A stretch of DNA of 18,854 bases, from NCBI GenBank assembly GCA_947441895.1, contig CANEUT010000010.1, positions 1 through 18,854 on the forward strand, given 5' to 3'. Positions 14,750-18,854 of the stretch are shown here, piece by piece. Numbering within the stretch: the stretch's first letter is position 1; each line of letters starts with the position of its first letter. Both the position numbers and the translations under genes were made by a program. The DNA comes from Rickettsiales bacterium (GTDB taxonomy: Bacteria; Pseudomonadota; Alphaproteobacteria; Rickettsiales; UBA3002). The notes beneath the pieces are model-generated. The model had not been told where the DNA came from and made no database searches. It saw only the letters and a list, made by a program, of their open reading frames with translations.

Positions 14750-14824
14750 TGTCATTCCCGCGAAAGCGGGAATCTAAAGCTACACGGCGCTTGGCCTAAG
14801 ATCCCCGCCTACGCGGGGATGACA
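14750..14824. repeat. Double-hairpin intergenic repeat, copy B
   Basis: A 75-base element with terminal TGTCATTCCCGC and GCGGGGATGACA. The left hairpin is ATTCCCGC-gaaa-GCGGGAAT; the right is ATCCCCGC-ctac-GCGGGGAT. Its reverse complement aligns over its full length with copy C, including most of the middle (shared GGGGATCTTAG and TTAGATTCCCGC). It lies between the divergent lipA and rpoZ genes and forms most of the lipA leader. Confidence 0.9.
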
Positions 14825-14919
14825 ATGCATGATGCCAATACTTAACGTTTCTCTTGCAAAACACAAGAAAATCCCTTACCAGCCTCACTCCTTATCATTC
14901 CACCCGAATTGGAGTACCC

Positions 14920-15309
14920 ATGGCCCGCGTTACCGTTGAAGATTGCATTCTCACCATTCCAAACCGTTTTGAACTGGTGGTGACCGCCGCTGCACGCGCG
15001 AAGCAAATCAGCTCGGGTATGCCGCTGACCATCGATCGCGATAACGACAAAGACTCGGTTGTTTCGCTGCGCGAAATTGCCGATAAAACCATCGACGTGA
15101 AGCTGGTAAACGAAGAAATCATCCAGAACTTCCAGAAGAAATCGGGCTTCGATCCGCTGGACCGTATTGAAGACGAGGAAAATCAGGCCAGCTACACCAT
15201 CAATTCGCGCGGCGAAATTGAACGTGGCGCTGCTGAAGAAACGCACTATGTAGAGCAACAAGTGCAGGGCATGAGCTTCGTTGAAGAAAACATCGAAGTC
15301 GAAGACTAG
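14920..15309 (+). CDS. rpoZ: DNA-directed RNA polymerase subunit omega
   Basis: A 129-residue omega subunit, which helps assemble RNA polymerase by holding the beta-prime subunit. The N-terminal part MARVTVEDCILTIPNRFELV and AAARAKQISSGMP is the family signature, followed by KDSVVSLREIADKTID. The acidic tail, with EEEN/VEEN-type runs, is longer than in Escherichia coli, as is common in alphaproteobacteria. The start at ATG 14920 has GGAG five bases upstream; the open frame reaches further back but lacks omega character. spoT follows on the same strand 97 bases after the stop, the usual rpoZ-spoT order. Confidence 0.97.
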   Translation: MARVTVEDCILTIPNRFELVVTAAARAKQISSGMPLTIDRDNDKDSVVSLREIADKTIDVKLVNEEIIQNFQKKSGFDPLDRIEDEENQASYTINSRGEIERGAAEETHYVEQQVQGMSFVEENIEVED

Positions 15310-15406
15310 GGCGTAATCGCCACATCCGCTGATTTTTCGTATTTTTTGTTGCTGTAACTCCACTCAGCACTAGGCAAACTGCGCGTTTCGCATTATATTG
15401 CATTGC

Positions 15407-17551
15407 ATGATTCGGCAAATGGAGCTGGTGGAGAAAATCCGCGCTTATGACCCGGGCGCCGATGAGGACGCCCTCAACCGGGCCTATGTCTACGCCATGC
15501 AAAAACATGGCACACAAACGCGGGCATCGGGTGATCCCTACTTCTCGCACCCCGTGGAAGTAGCCTATAAACTCACCCAATATCGACTCGACACCGCTTC
15601 CATCATCACCGCTTTGCTACATGACACGGTGGAGGATACCGACGCCACGCTGGATGAAATTGAACATTTGTTCGGGCTTGAAATTCGCGGATTGGTGGAT
15701 GGTGTCACCAAGCTAAACCGGCTTGAAATCAAGTCGGAATCCAGCAAACAGGCGGAAAATTTTCAGAAGCTAGTGCTTGCCATGGCGCAAGATCTGCGGG
15801 TGCTGATGGTGAAATTGGCCGACCGTCTGCACAATATGGAGACGTTGCACTATATTCCTAAGCCCGAAAAACGTCAGCGCATCGCCCGCGAAACGTTAGA
15901 GATTTATGCCGCCCTTGCCGAGCGCATTGGCATGCGCCGCATGAAGGAAGAATTGCAGGATCTAGCCTTTAAAGAACTTTTCAGCGAAGCGCGTGAATCC
16001 ATTATCAAGCGCCTCGATTTTCTGCGTCAGCAGGGCCAAAGCCAGGTAGATCGGGTGGAAGAAATTCTGCGTGAATTGGTGGATGCTGGCGGGCTTAAGA
16101 ACGTTAGAATTTATGGCCGCGAGAAAAAACCCTATTCCATTTGGAAAAAAATGGAGTCCAAAGGCATCACGTTTGAACAGCTGGCCGATATTGTGGGATT
16201 CCGCATCATCACGACCGATGTGGCGGGCTGCTATCATGCGCTGGGGCTGATTCACGAGAAATACCATACCATTCCGGGCCATTTTAAAGACTATATTTCC
16301 ACCCCCAAAGTAAACGGCTACCAGTCCATCCACACGGCGGTGATTGGCCCGCAGCAACAGCGCATTGAAATTCAAATCCGCAGCGTGGACATGCAGGAAG
16401 TGGCCGAATATGGGATCGCCGCCCACTGGGGCTATAAGGCGGGGCAAGACAAAGCAAATACCGAGGGCAAGCAATATCGCTGGGTGCGCGAGCTGCTGGA
16501 GATTATGGAGCAATCCGAGGGTGCCGAGGAGTTCCTCGAGCACACCAAGCTGGAAATGTATCACGACCAGGTGTTTTGCTTCACCCCCAAGGGCGATATT
16601 ATTGCCCTGCCCCGCAATTCCACCCCGGTGGATTTTGCGTTTGCCGTGCATTCGGGCGTGGGCTTCACCTGCGTCGGTGCCAAGGTGAATGGGCGCATTG
16701 TGCCGCTGAAACATGCACTTAAAAACGGCGATCAGGTGGAAATCATCACCGCTAAAACCCAAACGCCAAGCCCCAGCTGGGAACGGTTTGTGGTCACCGG
16801 CAAGGCGCGCAGTGAAATCCGCCGCTATATCCGCGATCAACAGCGCGATGAATATGTAACGCTGGGCAAAGCCATTCTGGCCAAAACCTTCAAACAGGAG
16901 GGCCATGACGTTACCGAAAAAATGCTGGAACCGGCGCTGGCCGTCTTCAAAAAGAAAGAAGCCGATGATTTATATGCCGAGGTGGGTGAGGGCATTATCA
17001 ACCGCAATCAGGTCTATGATGCGGTGTTCCACACCCGTAAATCCGAATCGGCGGGTGTTAAAAACCCGTTTGAAACGCTCAATGTTAAAAAGAAATCAAA
17101 GAAATCGGTCCCCATGCCCATTCGCGGGCTTATTCCAGGCATGGCTATTCATTATGCGGGCTGCTGCCACCCCATTCCGGGTGATAAAATTGTGGGCATT
17201 GTGGCCAGCGGCAAGGGCATCACCATTCACACCATGGATTGTGATACGCTGGAAAACTTCGCTGATAGCCCCGAGAAATGGATCGACGTGGCATGGGATG
17301 CCAGCGGTCAGGAAGATGTGTTTGTGGGGCGTTTGAAACTGAGTGTGAGCCATGAAACCGCAGCTTTGGCCAGTGTCGCCAACGTGATTGCGAAAGATGA
17401 AGGCAATATCAGCAACCTTAAAATTACCGGCCGCAACACCGATTTTTTCGATATTCTCATCGATGTAGAAGTGAAAAATGCCCGTCATTTGGCCGGCATT
17501 ATCACCAGTTTACGCGCCAAAGACGTGGTGCAAGCGGTTGATCGGGCTTAG
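15407..17551 (+). CDS. spoT: Bifunctional (p)ppGpp synthetase/hydrolase (Rel/SpoT)
   Basis: A 714-residue long RelA/SpoT homologue that makes and degrades the stringent-response alarmone. The hydrolase HD domain appears intact: His48 in SHPVEV, His72-Asp73 in LLHDTVED, and KLADRLHNM at 136-144. The synthetase domain (about 225-345) has IYGREKKPYSIWKKM, DIVGFRII, NGYQSIHT (303-310) and EIQIRS. A TGS domain (about 385-450), the conserved-cysteine region CCHPIPGD (586-593) with DC at 611-612, and a C-terminal ACT domain (about 637-714) follow. I chose ATG 15407 (MIRQMELVEK) because it matches relatives; a TTG at 15398 is less likely. There is no strong ribosome site. An intact HD domain implies both activities. 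Confidence 0.97.
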   Translation: MIRQMELVEKIRAYDPGADEDALNRAYVYAMQKHGTQTRASGDPYFSHPVEVAYKLTQYRLDTASIITALLHDTVEDTDATLDEIEHLFGLEIRGLVDGVTKLNRLEIKSESSKQAENFQKLVLAMAQDLRVLMVKLADRLHNMETLHYIPKPEKRQRIARETLEIYAALAERIGMRRMKEELQDLAFKELFSEARESIIKRLDFLRQQGQSQVDRVEEILRELVDAGGLKNVRIYGREKKPYSIWKKMESKGITFEQLADIVGFRIITTDVAGCYHALGLIHEKYHTIPGHFKDYISTPKVNGYQSIHTAVIGPQQQRIEIQIRSVDMQEVAEYGIAAHWGYKAGQDKANTEGKQYRWVRELLEIMEQSEGAEEFLEHTKLEMYHDQVFCFTPKGDIIALPRNSTPVDFAFAVHSGVGFTCVGAKVNGRIVPLKHALKNGDQVEIITAKTQTPSPSWERFVVTGKARSEIRRYIRDQQRDEYVTLGKAILAKTFKQEGHDVTEKMLEPALAVFKKKEADDLYAEVGEGIINRNQVYDAVFHTRKSESAGVKNPFETLNVKKKSKKSVPMPIRGLIPGMAIHYAGCCHPIPGDKIVGIVASGKGITIHTMDCDTLENFADSPEKWIDVAWDASGQEDVFVGRLKLSVSHETAALASVANVIAKDEGNISNLKITGRNTDFFDILIDVEVKNARHLAGIITSLRAKDVVQAVDRA

Positions 17552-17567
17552 TTTATTGCCCTGCTGT

Positions 17568-17642
17568 TGTCATCCCCGCGAAAGCGGGGATCTTAGTCTA
17601 AGTGCCGTTTGGCCTTAGATTCCCGCCTGCGCGGGAATGACA
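17568..17642. repeat. Double-hairpin intergenic repeat, copy C
   Basis: A 75-base element with terminal TGTCATCCCCGC and GCGGGAATGACA. The left hairpin is ATCCCCGC-gaaa-GCGGGGAT; the right is ATTCCCGC-ctgc-GCGGGAAT. It is the inverse orientation of copies A and B. It begins 16 bases after the spoT stop and could help end or stabilise that transcript, though it has no T-run. With copy D it brackets the two small unknown genes. Confidence 0.9.
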
Positions 17643-17670
17643 AAAACTCAGGTTCCAGCCCTAAAAGCAA

Positions 17671-17706
17671 CCTTCACAAAAGCTTCACACTCAATAGCCA
17701 TAAAAT
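17671..17706 (+). promoter_or_regulatory. PhoB-like direct repeat with a -10 element upstream of the small gene pair
   Basis: Two identical 7-base words, CTTCACA, are spaced 11 bases apart (17672-17678 and 17683-17689) with an A-rich spacer. This is the layout of OmpR/PhoB-family boxes, whose half-sites resemble CTGTCAC. TAAAAT (17701-17706, five of six matches to the -10 consensus) follows 11 bases later, and no good -35 exists, as in activator-dependent promoters. The repeat is seen directly; the regulator is inference. Confidence 0.35.
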
Positions 17707-17751
17707 CAGTTACATTGGCATCATAGAGTTATTTTAAACGTGGAGATAAAC

Positions 17752-18243
17752 ATGTTCGGTAAAGAAGGTAAAGGCGCAGGCACACCAGAGGGCGCAGGCA
17801 CACCAGAGGGCGCAGGCACACCAGAGGCTACAGAAGGGCTTTCCCAGGCTACTTCATTGAAAGATTATGCGAAGAAAATGGCTGAAAAACGGGTTGAAAA
17901 TGCCAACAATGCTTTTGCTGATCGCCTGAAACCAGAAGGTGCAAAAAGAGGTAAATTATTTAGCCTTTTCCATGGCGAAGAGCACCACGACTTAATTTTA
18001 GATAAAAAACTGGCCAAAATGCACTTGAATGGCGCATCGGCCGAGGAAATTGCTAAAGTTGAGCAAGCGGGTAGCAAGGGTCTTGGCTTCTTAGAAAAAA
18101 TTCGCCCGGGCAAAACAGCCGCCGTAGCGGGTGCTGCTGCTGTTACCGGCATGGTGCTGGCAAGTATGGGCAACAAAGGACCAAGCGAACAGGCCACTGC
18201 GGTTGAAGCAGGCCGTGATGATCAACAAATGGCTCGCGCTTAA
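17752..18243 (+). CDS. Small unknown protein with Gly-Ala-Gly-Thr-Pro-Glu repeats and a hydrophobic C-terminal helix
   Basis: A 163-residue protein I do not recognise. After MFGKEGK come three tandem GAGTPE units (8-25), encoded by exact 18-base repeats. A charged helical region follows (about 35-118, with KDYAKKMAEKRVENANNAFA and HHDLILDKKLAKMHLNGASA), then a Gly/Ala-rich hydrophobic stretch (122-139, TAAVAGAAAVTGMVLASM) and a polar tail. The helical-head and single C-terminal helix plan resembles small membrane-associated proteins such as ElaB/YqjD in layout only. The start at ATG 17752 has TGGAGA five bases upstream. The next gene follows 27 bases on and shares the hydrophobic motif GAAAVT, so the pair may be related in origin and function. 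Confidence 0.8.
   Translation: MFGKEGKGAGTPEGAGTPEGAGTPEATEGLSQATSLKDYAKKMAEKRVENANNAFADRLKPEGAKRGKLFSLFHGEEHHDLILDKKLAKMHLNGASAEEIAKVEQAGSKGLGFLEKIRPGKTAAVAGAAAVTGMVLASMGNKGPSEQATAVEAGRDDQQMARA
17773..17826 (+). repeat. Three exact tandem copies of an 18-base coding repeat
   Basis: The unit ggcgcaggcacaccagag occurs at 17773-17790, 17791-17808 and 17809-17826 without any mismatch, encoding Gly-Ala-Gly-Thr-Pro-Glu each time. Perfect identity suggests recent slippage expansion. Because 18 is a multiple of three, gain or loss of units changes length but not frame. Confidence 0.97.
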
Positions 18244-18270
18244 CTTTAGAAAAGAAGTGGCATAAAGAAT

Positions 18271-18582
18271 ATGGGTTTCGAAACAACAATTAGATCTGTC
18301 GGTGAAAGTCTTGCGAAAGCAGGAAGAGGTGCCGCACCAGGGCTAAAAGAAGCCGCTTCCACTGCATATGGCCACAGCAAAGCAGGCCTTCACGAAGCCA
18401 GCAGTTTCATTAAAGCAAATGGGGGCTGGTGGGGTGCCAGCAAGCAATTCGCCAAAGACCGCCCACTGGTCACTGGCGCTGCCGCAGTCACTACAGGGGT
18501 TGTTGCAACCCATGCCGTTTTCGGCAATCATCAGCGCGATCAAATGAATCGCCGTGCGCAAAGTCATGAAATTTACCGTTAA
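18271..18582 (+). CDS. Small unknown protein with a hydrophobic segment, partner of the preceding gene
   Basis: A 103-residue protein I do not recognise. An amphipathic, Ala/Gly/Ser/Lys-rich head (about 1-48) leads to NGGWWGASKQFAKDRP, then a weakly hydrophobic helix (about 66-84, LVTGAAAVTTGVVATHAVFG) and a basic polar tail (NHQRDQMNRRAQSHEIYR). The segment TGAAAVTTGVVA aligns with AGAAAVTGMVLA of the preceding protein, although the DNA there is quite different, pointing to old paralogy or convergence. AGAAGTGG lies before ATG 18271 at some distance. A strong terminator follows, so the two genes form a complete short transcription unit. Confidence 0.75.
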   Translation: MGFETTIRSVGESLAKAGRGAAPGLKEAASTAYGHSKAGLHEASSFIKANGGWWGASKQFAKDRPLVTGAAAVTTGVVATHAVFGNHQRDQMNRRAQSHEIYR

Positions 18583-18606
18583 ATCACGGCATCCACGATT
18601 AACCCC

Positions 18607-18632
18607 AAAGGCAGCCATTGGCTGCCTTTTTT
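18607..18632 (+). terminator. Intrinsic terminator after the small gene pair
   Basis: A perfect stem GGCAGCC (18610-18616), loop ATT, GGCTGCC (18620-18626), followed by six T (18627-18632). The A's before the stem extend the pairing. It starts 27 bases after the stop codon and is the clearest rho-independent terminator in the window. Confidence 0.93.
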
Positions 18633-18650
18633 AGTTGGTGACCTCTTTTT

Positions 18651-18757
18651 TGTCATCCCGGGCATGACCCGGACCCGAACGAAGTGAGAGAGGCGATTTA
18701 AAAAGAAAGACTGAGCCAATCTTCTTCAAGGAGATTCCTGCTTTCGCAGGAATGACA
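18651..18757. repeat. Double-hairpin intergenic repeat, divergent copy D
   Basis: A 107-base element with terminal TGTCATCCCGGG and GCAGGAATGACA. The right hairpin ATTCCTGC-tttc-GCAGGAAT matches the family. The left end has CCCGGG and a nearby ACCCGG instead, and the middle (gaacgaagtgagagaggcga) is unlike the other copies. It may be a composite of two related repeats. It stands between the terminator and pdxJ. Confidence 0.75.
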
Positions 18758-18810
18758 AATGGGGTAATTCCTATTCAGAATGAGTATCCACAACGTTAAA
18801 TGACAAAAAT

Positions 18811-18854
18811 ATGCGCAAACTTCGCCTCGGCGTGAATATCGACCATGTGGCCAC
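18811..18854 (+). CDS. pdxJ: Pyridoxine 5'-phosphate synthase PdxJ, first 14 codons (runs off the right edge)
   Basis: Only MRKLRLGVNIDHVA and part of the next codon are visible. LRLGVNIDHVAT is the highly conserved beginning of PdxJ, which condenses deoxyxylulose 5-phosphate with aminoacetone phosphate in vitamin B6 synthesis. The ATG at 18800 is out of frame. No strong ribosome site is visible. spoT followed by pdxJ (often then acpS and lepB) is a known alphaproteobacterial order, which supports the call despite the short fragment. Confidence 0.9.
   Translation, partial: MRKLRLGVNIDHVA

Noticed and set aside
15310..15406. Hairpin GGCG-taat-CGCC after rpoZ and a TATATT just before spoT as terminator and leaderless promoter
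   Set aside because: The hairpin is only four pairs without an adjacent T-run, and the -35 match (TAGGCA) is weak; not enough to call either.
15962..16906. Open frame of 314 codons on the minus strand inside spoT
   Set aside because: It lies wholly opposite the conserved synthetase and TGS domains of SpoT; it is a shadow of biased codon use.
17568..17642. Repeat C as a standard intrinsic terminator for spoT
   Set aside because: The hairpins are strong but no T-run follows either of them; it may still affect mRNA ends.
1..18854. CRISPR arrays, prophage, transposase or restriction genes
   Set aside because: No regularly spaced repeats and no such protein families were seen in any frame.

Overview
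The window looks like ordinary chromosome of a flagellated alphaproteobacterium of roughly balanced GC. The main evidence is gene order. On the minus strand fliF-fliG-fliH(flbE)-fliN-flbD-flhA follows the Caulobacter-type fliF operon order, and FlbD is an alphaproteobacterial sigma-54 activator. The pairs lipA-ratA and spoT...pdxJ also fit this class. I cannot name a genus; a Rhodospirillales- or Micavibrio-like organism is only a guess.

Layout. 1-6082 (minus): flagellar basal-body, switch, export and regulatory operon, read from fliF at the right to flhA, which runs off the left edge. 6197-6583 (minus): small MarR-type regulator. 6700-7835 (plus): YjdM/PhnA-like domain protein and a zinc amidase without a visible signal peptide. 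7839-8510 (minus): membrane-anchored SOUL protein. 8538-8660 (minus): C-terminal remnant of a MntP manganese exporter. 8837-11086 (plus): large membrane protein fused to a spermidine-synthase-like domain. 11264-11349 (minus): tRNA-Ser(GGA). 11619-13336 (plus): unknown protein coupled to a CorA-type transporter. 13333-14744 (minus): lipA-ratA. 14920-17551 (plus): rpoZ and bifunctional spoT. 17752-18582 (plus): two small unknown genes with related hydrophobic C-terminal segments and a strong terminator. 18811-end (plus): start of pdxJ.

How the parts work together. The left third builds the MS ring and C ring, includes export components, and encodes the FlbD regulator that times later flagellar genes. 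The right third is housekeeping: lipoylation, RNA polymerase omega, (p)ppGpp metabolism and vitamin B6. The middle (about 8.5-11.4 kb) shows signs of rearrangement: a truncated mntP, an orphan membrane/methyltransferase-fold gene and an adjacent tRNA-Ser.

Four intergenic double-hairpin repeats of one family (829-914, 14750-14824, 17568-17642, 18651-18757) punctuate the window. Two of them bracket the small unknown gene pair in the spoT-pdxJ interval. I see no phage, CRISPR, toxin-antitoxin or secretion system. The least explained parts are the 17.6-18.7 kb gene pair with a PhoB-like direct repeat upstream, and the 8.5-11.4 kb segment.
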